Assembly (NCBI GenBank): GCA_946538525.1
Contig: CAMNGU010000006.1
Location: 1 to 51,515, forward strand
Direction of reading: 5' to 3'
DNA length: 51,515 bases
Origin: an uncultured Lachnospiraceae bacterium
Lineage (GTDB): Bacteria; Bacillota; Clostridia; Lachnospirales; Lachnospiraceae
Shown: one piece after another, positions 18,594 to 26,543 of the stretch
Layout of the letters: each line of letters starts with the position of its first letter
Position numbering within the stretch: the stretch's first letter is position 1
Translations under genes and position numbers: made by a program
The notes under the pieces: generated by a model
The model's input: the letters and a program-made list of their open reading frames with translations, nothing else
Told to the model about the DNA's origin: nothing
Databases searched by the model: none

Positions 18594-18932
18594 ATGCTGA
18601 CAATAGATGCATTAAAAGAATACGGAGCTAATGTTGATGAAGGACTTGGTCGATGCATGGGAAATGAGGCTCTTTACCTAAAGCTTGTGAATACCATCCC
18701 AAATGAAAAGAATTTCGATGCTCTTAAAAGAAGTTTGGATGTTCATGACCTTGAGGCTGCATTTGACGCCGCACATGCACTTAAAGGAATCACTGGAAAT
18801 CTTGCTCTCACGCCGCTCTATGAGCCTATCGTTGAGATCACTGAGCTGCTGAGAACTAAGCAGGATATTGATTATAGTGATAAGCTGGCGGTGATACTGG
18901 AGAGCCGAGATAAATTAGGAAGCTTGATATAA
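18594..18932 (+). CDS. Stand-alone HPt phosphotransfer protein
   Basis: A 112-residue helical protein with the HPt signature AAHALKGITGNLAL (phospho-His near residue 61). It would shuttle phosphate between a hybrid kinase and a receiver. It lies 21 bases behind the receiver-EAL gene with its own GTGAGGAA site, so the two are co-transcribed and may interact. Length is typical for a free HPt domain. Confidence 0.85.
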   Translation: MLTIDALKEYGANVDEGLGRCMGNEALYLKLVNTIPNEKNFDALKRSLDVHDLEAAFDAAHALKGITGNLALTPLYEPIVEITELLRTKQDIDYSDKLAVILESRDKLGSLI

Positions 18933-18989
18933 GAAACATACACGGAAGTCTTAAAATAGTTCTTCTATATTTCTTAACTGTTTCTTAAT

Positions 18990-19006
18990 GGTGCCTGCTC
19001 CATTAC
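18990..19006 (+). repeat. Degenerate copy of the GGTGCCTGACCCC motif, opposite orientation
   Basis: GGTGCCTGCTCCATTAC differs from the family core GGTGCCTGACCCCATTAC by a deletion and a substitution. Unlike the copies at 31-45 kb, this one has the GGTGCC end on the plus strand, and it overlaps the stop codon of the minus-strand gene at 19003. Confidence 0.5.
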
Positions 19007-20667
19007 TGCATGTAGCCGTCTACGCCAAAGTAGTAGTTTACACCGTCGATCCACAGGTACTGGGACTGTGGGTACCAGCCGGAGGCGTCTTCGTACCACC
19101 AGCCTGTGGAGTCGCTGCACCAGTGGCCGCCGTAGTATTCTTCTACCCAGGCACCGTCTGAACCCAGCCAACAGCCGTCACGATATTCGCTGTAGTCCAT
19201 GTATCCTGAATCCAGGAAGTAGTACCATGAACCATCTATCTTCAGCCATTTTGAAACCGGATACCAGCCGGACTTATCTTCAATCCACCAGCCAGTCGCA
19301 TTTGACTTCCATTCCATAGAATAATTTTCGTCCAAAGTACCATCTGCGCCGAACCACATACCGTTTGCATACTCATTTGCAGCGGCATATCCTCTGGCAT
19401 CGAAGTAGTACTTCTTACCATTTACAATGCCCCACTGATTCTTAACTTTTGTACCGTCTGGAAGAGTTACACTTAGACCAGTTTCAAGAGTACCGTTAAC
19501 AGTACCATTTAGCACTGGCACTCCAGATTCGTCTGTAGATGAATTACTAGAACCTGTTGAACTGTTCGATTTTTCAGAACCAGTCTGTACTGGAGCTGGC
19601 TTGATGGTAAAGTCCTTAGTAATCTCACCCTTATACTCATTTATACCAGTCACTACAACCGTTGCGGTTCCAGTTGAAATGTTATTCTTGTAAGAAACCT
19701 CATAGTCAGCATCCTTAACAAGAACTTTATCGCCATATTTTACAACCGGATCAGGTTTAATCTCCTTACCTGTAAATACAGCCTCAGGAATTTCATCTAT
19801 AGTTGCCTTAGCAATATCACAATGAGCAAAAATCACTGTAATTTTCGAATAATATTCCTTGCCCTTTCGATTAATCGCGTCTTTATCTTCAGCGCTGAGG
19901 CTTAAAGTCACATTTTTAGTGGTTCGAGAATCTGCTGATTTATATATATACTCTTTATTATCCCAGCCAATTGACAGATCATTATAACCATCTAAGTCAA
20001 GATCATACCCCTTATTGTCAAAGTCATATTTTACTACCTCATCATCTAATCTATCCAATGAAGTGAAAAATGGTTCAAAGCTAAATGAAGCTTCATGCTG
20101 CCTGATTTCATATGGCTCCTTGCTTAAGTCAACATAGGCTGTTCCTAAATCAAAGGATGGAAGGTCATCAGAAATGGTTACTAAACATGAAAATGTCATT
20201 TGATCAAAGGTATTTACATCATCACCTTCAATGAGCGAACATTCTGGATTTGAAATGAACGAATCATCCTCAGGATTAAGCTGGTTAACCAATTCAACGC
20301 TATATCCAGAGAAATCCATAGGTTTATTATTATTTGTAGATAAAACAACCTCATACAAATATGTAGTATCTTTCTTCAGAATAGTTCCGTTAGGATATTC
20401 CTCTTTAGTAATCGGATCTTTAAATGTAGCATCTACTATTATTGTTTTAAAGTTTAAATTATATGATTGATAAAAAGTACCAGTATCAATAGCTTCATTT
20501 ACCTTCAGCCCAGCACAAGGCAAAATGTATAAGGTAAAAATCTTATTACTAGTATTTACGGATAATCCATCAGCAGCATTACTCCTTATGGAAGGAACAC
20601 TGACAAACGAAACAATCAAACAAAATGCAACTAACAACGCAACAACTTTTTTCCCTAATTTTTTCAT
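19003..20667 (-). CDS. Secreted protein with C-terminal cell-wall-binding repeats
   Basis: A ~554-residue exported protein. A signal peptide is clear (basic MKKLGKK, hydrophobic stretch, cleavage near SNAAD). The middle has a domain common in Lachnospiraceae surface proteins, VFTGKEIKP with DYEVSYKNNISTGTATVVV, an Ig-like fold. Residues ~420-554 are aromatic repeats (GWWIEDKSGWYP, WLKIDGSWYYF, YMDYSEYRDGCWLGSDG) like choline/glucan-binding modules that attach proteins to the wall. The start at 20667 was chosen over a frame 29 codons longer because the signal peptide and an AAAGGAAAAGGG site fit it; the extra codons read through a repeat element. Function of the N-terminal half is unknown. Confidence 0.85.
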   Translation of the reverse strand: MKKLGKKVVALLVAFCLIVSFVSVPSIRSNAADGLSVNTSNKIFTLYILPCAGLKVNEAIDTGTFYQSYNLNFKTIIVDATFKDPITKEEYPNGTILKKDTTYLYEVVLSTNNNKPMDFSGYSVELVNQLNPEDDSFISNPECSLIEGDDVNTFDQMTFSCLVTISDDLPSFDLGTAYVDLSKEPYEIRQHEASFSFEPFFTSLDRLDDEVVKYDFDNKGYDLDLDGYNDLSIGWDNKEYIYKSADSRTTKNVTLSLSAEDKDAINRKGKEYYSKITVIFAHCDIAKATIDEIPEAVFTGKEIKPDPVVKYGDKVLVKDADYEVSYKNNISTGTATVVVTGINEYKGEITKDFTIKPAPVQTGSEKSNSSTGSSNSSTDESGVPVLNGTVNGTLETGLSVTLPDGTKVKNQWGIVNGKKYYFDARGYAAANEYANGMWFGADGTLDENYSMEWKSNATGWWIEDKSGWYPVSKWLKIDGSWYYFLDSGYMDYSEYRDGCWLGSDGAWVEEYYGGHWCSDSTGWWYEDASGWYPQSQYLWIDGVNYYFGVDGYMQ

Positions 20668-20680
20668 ACCCTTTTCCTTT

Positions 20681-20714
20681 CGTAACACTTTTTGTACCGG
20701 GGTCTGCCCCCACC
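20681..20714 (-). repeat. Diverged copy of the REP-like motif
   Basis: On the minus strand this reads GGTGGGGGCAGACCCC, then GGTACAAAAAGTGTTACG. The second half matches the CATTACAAAAGTGTTACG end of the common motif, and it has the same orientation as the copies at 31-45 kb. It lies just upstream of the secreted-protein start. Confidence 0.6.
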
Positions 20715-20747
20715 TCCAAAACTCACACAACGAACTTATAGTGATTG

Positions 20748-20972
20748 TTAGCATGAAATCTGTTGCATAAAAAAATCATAAAAAAGTGGCTGGGGTCTGA
20801 CCCCAGCCACCATCGTCACCAATCGTGGGCTATTCACAGTGGCAAACAGGAAGGTAAAGCCCAGCACCATTGCTCTGGCTGCAATAACAATCATCACAAT
20901 GCCCATAAGGTATTCGTACCATTTCAGTTCCTTAAAGCTCTTCTTAATGTTTTCGAATCGTAATTTTTCCAT
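20748..20972 (-). pseudogene. Truncated membrane protein, possibly 5' end of a pnuC-like gene
   Basis: A 74-codon frame whose first ~50 residues (FKELKWYEYLMGIVMIVIAA, then LFATVNSP) resemble the start of Lachnospiraceae PnuC-type nicotinamide riboside transporters. The reading frame then runs into the GGGGTCAGACCCC palindrome at 20786-20810 and stops shortly after. A full PnuC is about 200 residues or more, so this is probably a remnant cut off at the repeat. The match to PnuC is from memory of the N-terminal pattern and is moderate. Confidence 0.45.
20781..20810 (-). terminator. Palindrome with GTGGCTGGGGTC / GACCCCAGCCAC arms and T-run
   Basis: Perfect 12-base arms around a single central base (20786-20810). 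On the minus strand it is followed by TTTTTTAT, so it can act as an intrinsic terminator. The GGGGTC/GACCCC core links it to the REP-like family of this window. Confidence 0.7.
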
Positions 20973-21021
20973 AATGTTCTCTCATTTAAAATGCTTCTCC
21001 ATGGCACTGGGTTCATTAATT

Positions 21022-21840
21022 CTAAATGAGCCTCTCCGCCACACTTTTTGCACGAATCTCAAAATTCTCAAGAGTAATAATCATTTCCGGATCAAGATAT
21101 TTCCTGGCCTTCTGTATGTACTCATCCGGAATTTCATACATTCCGGCTGCCATGGCGCAGGCAATATCCGTCAGGGTGTCAGAGTCACCGCCGAGAGAAA
21201 CGGCATTTCGCATCACATCCTCAAAGTCGTTTCCCTCGAGAAATGATATGATAGCTTCTGGAACTGTTTCCTGGCAGCTTTCCACCATATGGTATGTAGG
21301 CCTTATGTCATCACAGGTTCTGCTCAGGTCGTAACCAAACTCGTCCACCACATACTTTCTAATGTAATCCTTGTCATATCCATTTCTCGCCAGGAAAATG
21401 ACCGCTGCTACAGACTCAGCACCTTTAACCCCCTCTGGATGATTGTGGGTCACCTCTGCAGTCCACCTTGCCACCTCCCTGGTTCTGTCCATTGTGTTGT
21501 ACAGCCATCCAGCGGAGGAAACTCTCATAGCAGAGCCATTTCCGTAACTCCCATAAGGCTTGGAGCCAGGGGAGAAAAGCCAGTGGTAAAATCTGCCGCC
21601 ATATCCAGCATGAGGAAATTTCTTTCCCCAGATTTTCATGGCCATCACCAGATAAGTCTTAATCTCCTCCTCATCCGCAAGTGGATCCGCCCTAAGGAGC
21701 GCCTGGGCAACCGCAATGGTCATCACCGTGTCATCGGTAAAGTTGTTTTTTCTGGTAAATGGTTCAAACTCCTTCACCTTCGGACTTCTATCGAATTCAA
21801 ATCTACTTCCAACAATATCTCCAATAATTGCACCAATCAT
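21022..21840 (-). CDS. ADP-ribosylglycohydrolase family protein
   Basis: A 272-residue DraG/ARH-type hydrolase, which removes ADP-ribose from proteins or small molecules using a two-metal site. The metal-binding motifs are visible: GDIVGSRFE near the N-terminus, FTDDTVM at about residues 34-40, SAMRVSSAGW in the middle and GGDSDTLTDIACAMAAG near 218-234. Length is typical. A macro-domain protein, which also handles ADP-ribose, lies just upstream beyond one small gene, so the neighbourhood may reverse ADP-ribosylation. The start at 21840 (MIGAIIGD) follows a GGAGGTAG site. Confidence 0.9.
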   Translation of the reverse strand: MIGAIIGDIVGSRFEFDRSPKVKEFEPFTRKNNFTDDTVMTIAVAQALLRADPLADEEEIKTYLVMAMKIWGKKFPHAGYGGRFYHWLFSPGSKPYGSYGNGSAMRVSSAGWLYNTMDRTREVARWTAEVTHNHPEGVKGAESVAAVIFLARNGYDKDYIRKYVVDEFGYDLSRTCDDIRPTYHMVESCQETVPEAIISFLEGNDFEDVMRNAVSLGGDSDTLTDIACAMAAGMYEIPDEYIQKARKYLDPEMIITLENFEIRAKSVAERLI

Positions 21841-21858
21841 ATCTCTACCTCCTAATCT

Positions 21859-22077
21859 TTATCTGATAGCTCGTACTCTCTTTTTGATGGCAACAAATGT
21901 GTAATCTGCCAATCGCATTGGCCAATATGCCGCCAGGGCCACGCCACCTATTGCCATTCCAGTAATATCCATGTCCATCAAGGATAGAACCAACATTACG
22001 ATTCCAAATGTGAGTACTGTAGTTCTTATCATCAACATCACTGTTTCAATCATAAATCCCATTTCAATCATCGTCAT
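21859..22077 (-). CDS. Small membrane protein
   Basis: A 72-residue protein with two hydrophobic stretches and a basic C-terminus (AIKKRVRAIR). The ATG at 22077 is preferred to the one at 22086 because the AGAGGTG site is then six bases away rather than overlapping. It sits 18 bases upstream of the ADP-ribosylglycohydrolase gene, so they are probably co-transcribed. No family is recognised. Confidence 0.6.
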   Translation of the reverse strand: MTMIEMGFMIETVMLMIRTTVLTFGIVMLVLSLMDMDITGMAIGGVALAAYWPMRLADYTFVAIKKRVRAIR

Positions 22078-22150
22078 ATCATTCACCTCTTTCTTTGTTT
22101 TCTGTATGATATAACAATCCGAAATAAAAAAGGTCGCAAAAAAAGCGACA

Positions 22151-22224
22151 AAAAAAGGTGCCTGACCCCATTACAAATTCGTTACGCTTCCGTAACATTT
22201 TTGTAATGGGGTCAGGCACCTTTT
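22151..22224. repeat. Inverted pair of the REP-like motif (long palindrome)
   Basis: GGTGCCTGACCCCATTAC (22157-22174) and its exact complement GTAATGGGGTCAGGCACC (22203-22220) form an 18-base stem, with an inner CGTTAC/GTAAC pairing. Flanking A and T runs make it a bidirectional terminator between the macro-domain gene and the small membrane gene. This is the only place where two copies face each other and give a true palindrome. Confidence 0.9.
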
Positions 22225-22228
22225 AGCA

Positions 22229-23338
22229 CTAGCTTCCCAGTATATCCTCGCCATGTTCAAAAAGGCTAAGATTTATGGTTTGAACATCGTAAATTCCCCC
22301 ATCCACGAAGTACTCAACAATCTTATCAAATTTGCTACTAGGTGAAAATGCGATTCCTGCCCTTCCCAAAAGATCAACCATCTCATCATGCTCTAACTCC
22401 AGCGCCAGAGCTAACGCCACAGCTGTCTTCTTCCTTGGAGTATAATCTGGAGTACATCTAATTTTCGAAAAGAGCTTTCTATCAATATTGGCTTTCTTAT
22501 AAACCTCAGGATCGGTCATGCCCCTCTCATCAATCAGTTCAAAAAGCCTATCATGGAAATTCTTTTCATCAGAGGAAATGATTTCATCTAAAGTTTTCGG
22601 CTTAGCTTTTTCCTGAGGCGCCTTATCCATATAGTGCCACTTGAACCAGCTCTCAGCGCGGTCGAAATCCCGCCTACTAGTATATTTCTTAATCACTTCC
22701 AGCGCTGAAACATCATCCCTCACGCCCGAGAGCATTTCCATAGCCTCTGTCCTCTTATCCGGCTCAATCCATTCCAACAGCACACGATACTCATTCCCCT
22801 GACTACTCAGCACTTCATCACTATCGATATAATCATCCACATCAGAGAAAATCTTGCCACTCAGCTGGAAAGACTTTTCATCAAACACCACCAGATACAC
22901 GGTCATATCATGTTCAAAAAGAAACTGGCTGATAGTACTCATTGCCACCTGAAGCGCCTTATCCCTAGGAAACATATAAACGCCAGTAGAGATAAGTGGA
23001 AATGCAATCGACTCGCATTTCAGTTCAACCGCCTTCTCAAGTGACTTTTGATAACAGGACTTAAGGTGATCCAGTTCTCCCTTAGTACCACCAAACCAGA
23101 TAGGTCCAACCGTATGAATTATATACTTTGCATTCAAATTAAATGCAGGAGTTACCGCAATATCTCCAACATTAATATTTCCTATCTTCTTTCTCTCAGC
23201 CAAAAGTTCTTCAACTCCAGCCGCATTATATATGGCATAATCCGTGCCCGTTCCATACTTAGGCTTAGGATTTGCTGAGTTGACCAGAATATCCGCTGAA
23301 ACTTTAGTTATGTCGTTACGAATGATTTTAAGTGGCAT
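22229..23338 (-). CDS. Macro-domain protein with C-terminal helical/HTH region
   Basis: A 369-residue protein. Residues 1-~165 are a macro domain, which binds ADP-ribose or hydrolyses its esters: DITKVSADILVNSANP, then IIHTVGPIW, and PLISTGVYMFP. Residues ~255-345 resemble a lambda-repressor-like helix-turn-helix region found after macro domains in Firmicutes (FHDRLFELIDERGMTDPEVY, FSKIR, PRKKTAVALALAL). The middle is a charged linker. Placed near an ADP-ribosylglycohydrolase, it may sense ADP-ribose derivatives, although DNA binding is not proven. Just upstream is a structured element with a T-run (23374-23478) that could control expression. Confidence 0.88.
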   Translation of the reverse strand: MPLKIIRNDITKVSADILVNSANPKPKYGTGTDYAIYNAAGVEELLAERKKIGNINVGDIAVTPAFNLNAKYIIHTVGPIWFGGTKGELDHLKSCYQKSLEKAVELKCESIAFPLISTGVYMFPRDKALQVAMSTISQFLFEHDMTVYLVVFDEKSFQLSGKIFSDVDDYIDSDEVLSSQGNEYRVLLEWIEPDKRTEAMEMLSGVRDDVSALEVIKKYTSRRDFDRAESWFKWHYMDKAPQEKAKPKTLDEIISSDEKNFHDRLFELIDERGMTDPEVYKKANIDRKLFSKIRCTPDYTPRKKTAVALALALELEHDEMVDLLGRAGIAFSPSSKFDKIVEYFVDGGIYDVQTINLSLFEHGEDILGS

Positions 23339-23373
23339 TTAAATAACTCTCCAAACTAAAATTCATAAATCAT

Positions 23374-23478
23374 AAAAAAGACATCTGCTGCCCGGTGATG
23401 CTCCACATTGCCTACGCTATTGAAAAAAGAGTCACGCGAGCAATACAGCCTAAGCCATACTCTTCCGAACAGATGTCT
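23374..23478 (-). ncRNA. Structured RNA or leader element ending in a terminator-like T-run
   Basis: On the minus strand AGACATCTG pairs with CAGATGTCT at the far end ~90 bases later, extended by TTCGG/CCGGG with two G-U pairs and a 3-base CAG bulge. A run TTTTTT follows immediately. Inside, further short pairings are possible (AAGAGT/ACTCTT or TGCTC/GAGCA). It ends ~35 bases upstream of the macro-domain gene start. It may be a small RNA terminator or a regulatory leader. I could not match it to a known riboswitch, SRP RNA or 6S RNA core. Confidence 0.5.
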
Positions 23479-23535
23479 AATTCACATAAATTATAACATA
23501 TGTCAAATAGTGTCAAAAGCCAATTTTTCACAAAT

Positions 23536-23892
23536 CTACCCAATCATCTCCTCAAGAATCCTGGCAGCATCTGTAACACAGGCTCTACATGATCCAGGCA
23601 CCTTACCTCTAAGATCAGTACACATTACAGATCCCTTATCAGCAGCTATAAACTTCTCTTCAAATTCGGCAATCTTTGCATCTGCATCCTGTCCAAACTT
23701 CTCTCTAAGCACATATTCAGCCGACATGATGGCGCCACATTTTCCTGCTCTACCTCCTGCAAATGGCATCGAAATGCTTTTTGCTTCCGACTCACTTATG
23801 CCAATACTATCTGCAAATGCGCACAGTACAGCACCTGAACATGTATAAAAGCTCTTATGATTATTTACAGCCTTTTCCGTTAAACTTCCCAT
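23536..23892 (-). CDS. C_GCAxxG_C_C family redox-type protein
   Basis: A 118-residue protein with the spaced cysteine pattern that defines the C_GCAxxG_C_C family: YTCSGAVLCAF near residue 17, AGKCGAIMSA near 52, CTDLRG near 94 and SCRACV near 104. Members are thought to bind metal or an FeS centre, but their role is not settled. The start follows AGGAGAATTG. It stands alone between two intergenic stretches. Confidence 0.8.
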   Translation of the reverse strand: MGSLTEKAVNNHKSFYTCSGAVLCAFADSIGISESEAKSISMPFAGGRAGKCGAIMSAEYVLREKFGQDADAKIAEFEEKFIAADKGSVMCTDLRGKVPGSCRACVTDAARILEEMIG

Positions 23893-24004
23893 CTATCAAT
23901 TCTCCTGTTAATCTTTTCCTTATGTTTCTAATCCTAATTCCAGGCTTTAATCTAGACTGCCTTCAATCTTGATTATAACTTACTTCATATTCTTCTTAAC
24001 TTTC

Positions 24005-24868
24005 TTAGCCCTCTTCAATAAGATATACCACATTATCTTCATTATACTCTATTTGTTCGGACCATCTTCTCACAGCCTCTATATCATCATGGAATGCCTT
24101 CTCATAAAGCATAATAAATATAATACTATATACAGAATAATCTATAATCTTCTGTAATCCATATGTTTCAATAAGCTCCAGCTGCCTGAACAGAATATAC
24201 TGATAAATCACCTCATACTTCTGAATATCTAGGTTTTCAATAGAAAACTTATCCTGATTATCCTTAAAATACCTTTTAACAAGTAGCACTTCATTTATCC
24301 AGCTGTCATCTATTGGCTCAGTGCTATAAAAAAGATCTAATACATTTTCTATCTTAGTCTTTTCCAGATAATTCGGCAACACCTCTGAAAGATTTAAATT
24401 TTCATGAAGAATACTAATATCTAATAACTCCAATAGTTCCAAAAAACTGATCTTCTCTTCAGTATCACAGTTGATAAAGTCAAGACTGGACTTATCAAAC
24501 ATCAATTCCGAAGCTTTTTCGCAGCTAAGCCCAACACCAGCCAGATTAAAATCATTTATACTTTCATAGAACCTTGGATGAAGCCTGCATATATCACAAA
24601 GACCATCGTCCCCCAGTTCCTCTATTATCTTGCAAAGTCCGCTATCCTTTAGAAATGGGCATCTCTCACCATCGGTCAGCTTGAAAAATGTATCTTCTCC
24701 CTCATGAATATTCTGCAAGATTTCATTTCCCAGCTCCGTATCCAGACTTTTGTAATAATCCAGGGTATCTTCATCTATATCGATTTCCCAGCCTTTGCAG
24801 CAACTATGCTTACATTTATCTGCCTTACACCTGAACTCTCTATATATCTCCGTATCTATATTTATCAT
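24005..24868 (-). CDS. FliB-like flagellin lysine N-methylase family protein
   Basis: A 287-residue protein with the Cys-rich N-terminus of FliB (YREFRCKADKCKHSCCKGW, then CPFLKDSGLCKI and CDICRLHPRF), probably binding an FeS cluster. FliB methylates lysines on flagellin. No flagellar gene is in the window, and many Firmicutes carry FliB-like proteins away from flagellar clusters, so the substrate is open. The start lies two bases after the stop of the DUF3021-like gene, so it is the last gene of the ABC-LytTR operon. Confidence 0.8.
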   Translation of the reverse strand: MINIDTEIYREFRCKADKCKHSCCKGWEIDIDEDTLDYYKSLDTELGNEILQNIHEGEDTFFKLTDGERCPFLKDSGLCKIIEELGDDGLCDICRLHPRFYESINDFNLAGVGLSCEKASELMFDKSSLDFINCDTEEKISFLELLELLDISILHENLNLSEVLPNYLEKTKIENVLDLFYSTEPIDDSWINEVLLVKRYFKDNQDKFSIENLDIQKYEVIYQYILFRQLELIETYGLQKIIDYSVYSIIFIMLYEKAFHDDIEAVRRWSEQIEYNEDNVVYLIEEG

Positions 24869-24870
24869 AG

Positions 24871-25344
24871 TTAAATATCCTTATTATATTTATCTAACGC
24901 GTCCTGCATCTTCGAATTTTCTAAATGTTCCCTCAGCTTTGTAATACCCACACTAACCAGCATACTCACTGCATAGGATATAACAAATCCCATCCATGCT
25001 GTAATATCATTTGTTGGGAACCAATGAAATACAACTATCATTATAACCATAACTATAAAAACTGTCCCGAAAAGAAGCACATTTCTTAAAACAATCGAGA
25101 GATTCGCTATCAAAACATCAGTTACAAAAATAACCTGTGCTACTGTAATCATCACTGAAAGCACCAAAAGCTGAGCAAGTATAGGCAGTGATATACCCTC
25201 CTTACCCAGAGCAAAGAGTGGTGAATATTCCGCTGCCGACTCACCTATAAAAAGACTGAATAATACGAAAATGAGTACTATTACTCCATAGGTTGCAAAT
25301 GTCTGACTTATATAATTAAAAATAGTTTTCTTTTCTTCCATCAT
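24871..25344 (-). CDS. DUF3021-type membrane protein
   Basis: A 157-residue protein with four hydrophobic segments and a cytoplasmic helical tail, the layout of DUF3021. Such proteins are usually encoded right after a LytTR DNA-binding protein and are thought to modulate it. Here the ATG overlaps the LytTR stop (ATGA), giving tight coupling. Confidence 0.75.
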   Translation of the reverse strand: MMEEKKTIFNYISQTFATYGVIVLIFVLFSLFIGESAAEYSPLFALGKEGISLPILAQLLVLSVMITVAQVIFVTDVLIANLSIVLRNVLLFGTVFIVMVIMIVVFHWFPTNDITAWMGFVISYAVSMLVSVGITKLREHLENSKMQDALDKYNKDI

Positions 25345-25781
25345 TTCAACCCCAACTTTCTACGGAGTTCATCCGAATACATTCGAGAAACAATAATCTG
25401 TTCTCCATTTTTAAGTGTTACTCTTATCTTCCTGTTGATGTCTGTCTTAAGACTCTTGATCATCCTTATATTAACTATACTTTGCTTACTTACCCTGAGA
25501 AAATCATGTTCCAGCAGTTGCTGCTCTATCTCATAGAGTTTTAAGTCAGATTCGAAAGTCTCATCAGCTGTATAGATAAATGTTTTTCTTTCCACAGCTT
25601 CAATATATAGAATCTTTCCAATATCCAGCAGGAAGGTCTCATCACCCTTATGAACTCCTATCTGCATATTGACCATTCTGAGCATAGCAATAAGCCGCTC
25701 GACATCACTGTCGAGCCGCTTAGCATGGATACTTACTTCAGTATCAGAATATTTATCATCAATGTCGATTTCTATCTTCAT
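25341..25781 (-). CDS. LytTR-domain DNA-binding regulator
   Basis: A 146-residue protein. Its C-terminal ~95 residues are a LytTR domain: DIGKILYIEAVERKTFIYT, FLRVSKQSIVNIRMIKSL and VTLKNGEQIIVSRMY. The N-terminus lacks a receiver, so this is a stand-alone LytTR regulator of the type paired with DUF3021 proteins. It probably controls its own operon, including the ABC exporter upstream. The stop overlaps the next start and the gene begins directly after the permease stop. Confidence 0.88.
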   Translation of the reverse strand: MKIEIDIDDKYSDTEVSIHAKRLDSDVERLIAMLRMVNMQIGVHKGDETFLLDIGKILYIEAVERKTFIYTADETFESDLKLYEIEQQLLEHDFLRVSKQSIVNIRMIKSLKTDINRKIRVTLKNGEQIIVSRMYSDELRRKLGLK

Positions 25782-26543
25782 TTATTCCAACCCTTTTTTC
25801 TTAAAAAGCCCAAGAAAAAGCAGCATCATCAACATAGCATTGACAGCAAGAATAATACCTGTACTAGTCTTCATTCCATCAAATGTCATCTCATCCAAAA
25901 GGCTCTTTAATTGTTCGGTATAAAAGAACTTTGCTATCTTCTTAATATTATCATTAAACATGGAAAGCATTGGTAAAAATGCAAATACCACCATAACCGG
26001 CATCACTGCAGAAGTTGCTGCCATCTGATTTTTTGCATACAGACCGATACACGCACCTGTAAGTGCAGATATAGCAAAACCTATAGCCATAATCAGCATA
26101 TAGAAAGGAATATCTCTACTATCTAGCCCAGTAGCAATTACTCCCGCTCCCATCATACAGATAGTCCACACATAGATGCATACTCCCAAGAGGTACTGAA
26201 CAGGTTTTACATTTGCCATAATTAGAACCCTAAGAGTATTACGCTCCTTTTCTTCAGCAATAATCGAAGCTACCGATGTAAGTGGCGCCATTCCAATATA
26301 CATTACCGAGAATAGTTTTGTAAAGAAATGCTCCGGCATATCATCTATTTTTATTGCATGTTCAAAAATTACCGTAAGCAGTGGGAACATGATAAACTGT
26401 ATTAGAACGGTCTTATTCTTAAAGGTATCTATCAGCTGTTTCTTAATTATGACCAAAATATTATTTATATTAGCATTTTTTATTCTATCTATATTTATTC
26501 TATCTTTATTTATTCTATCTTTATTTATTATTTCGTTATTCAT
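25782..26543 (-). CDS. ABC-2 type transporter permease
   Basis: A 253-residue membrane protein with about six membrane segments, the topology of ABC-2 exporters. The first ~30 residues are an unusual repetitive segment of KDRIN-like units encoded by 15-bp tandem repeats, before the usual cytoplasmic helix VIIKKQLIDTFKNK. The segment EEKERNTLRVLIMANVKP is typical of the ABC-2 fold. It overlaps the ATPase stop by ATGA and must work with it to export an unknown substrate such as a drug or peptide. Confidence 0.88.
   Translation of the reverse strand: MNNEIINKDRINKDRINIDRIKNANINNILVIIKKQLIDTFKNKTVLIQFIMFPLLTVIFEHAIKIDDMPEHFFTKLFSVMYIGMAPLTSVASIIAEEKERNTLRVLIMANVKPVQYLLGVCIYVWTICMMGAGVIATGLDSRDIPFYMLIMAIGFAISALTGACIGLYAKNQMAATSAVMPVMVVFAFLPMLSMFNDNIKKIAKFFYTEQLKSLLDEMTFDGMKTSTGIILAVNAMLMMLLFLGLFKKKGLE
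26483..26527. repeat. 15-bp tandem repeats at the permease N-terminus
   Basis: Three consecutive units of TTCTATCTTTATTTA (the first with one substitution) encode repeats of five residues (NKDRI). Copy changes would keep the frame, so this alters N-terminal length rather than switching the gene off. Confidence 0.85.

Noticed and set aside
23374-23478. Signal recognition particle RNA or 6S RNA
   Set aside because: The conserved GGAAGGAAGCAGCC-type SRP core is absent, and I could not place the 6S bubble pattern.
24005-24868. Evidence for a flagellar cluster
   Set aside because: Only a FliB-like gene is present; no flagellin or motor gene is in the window.
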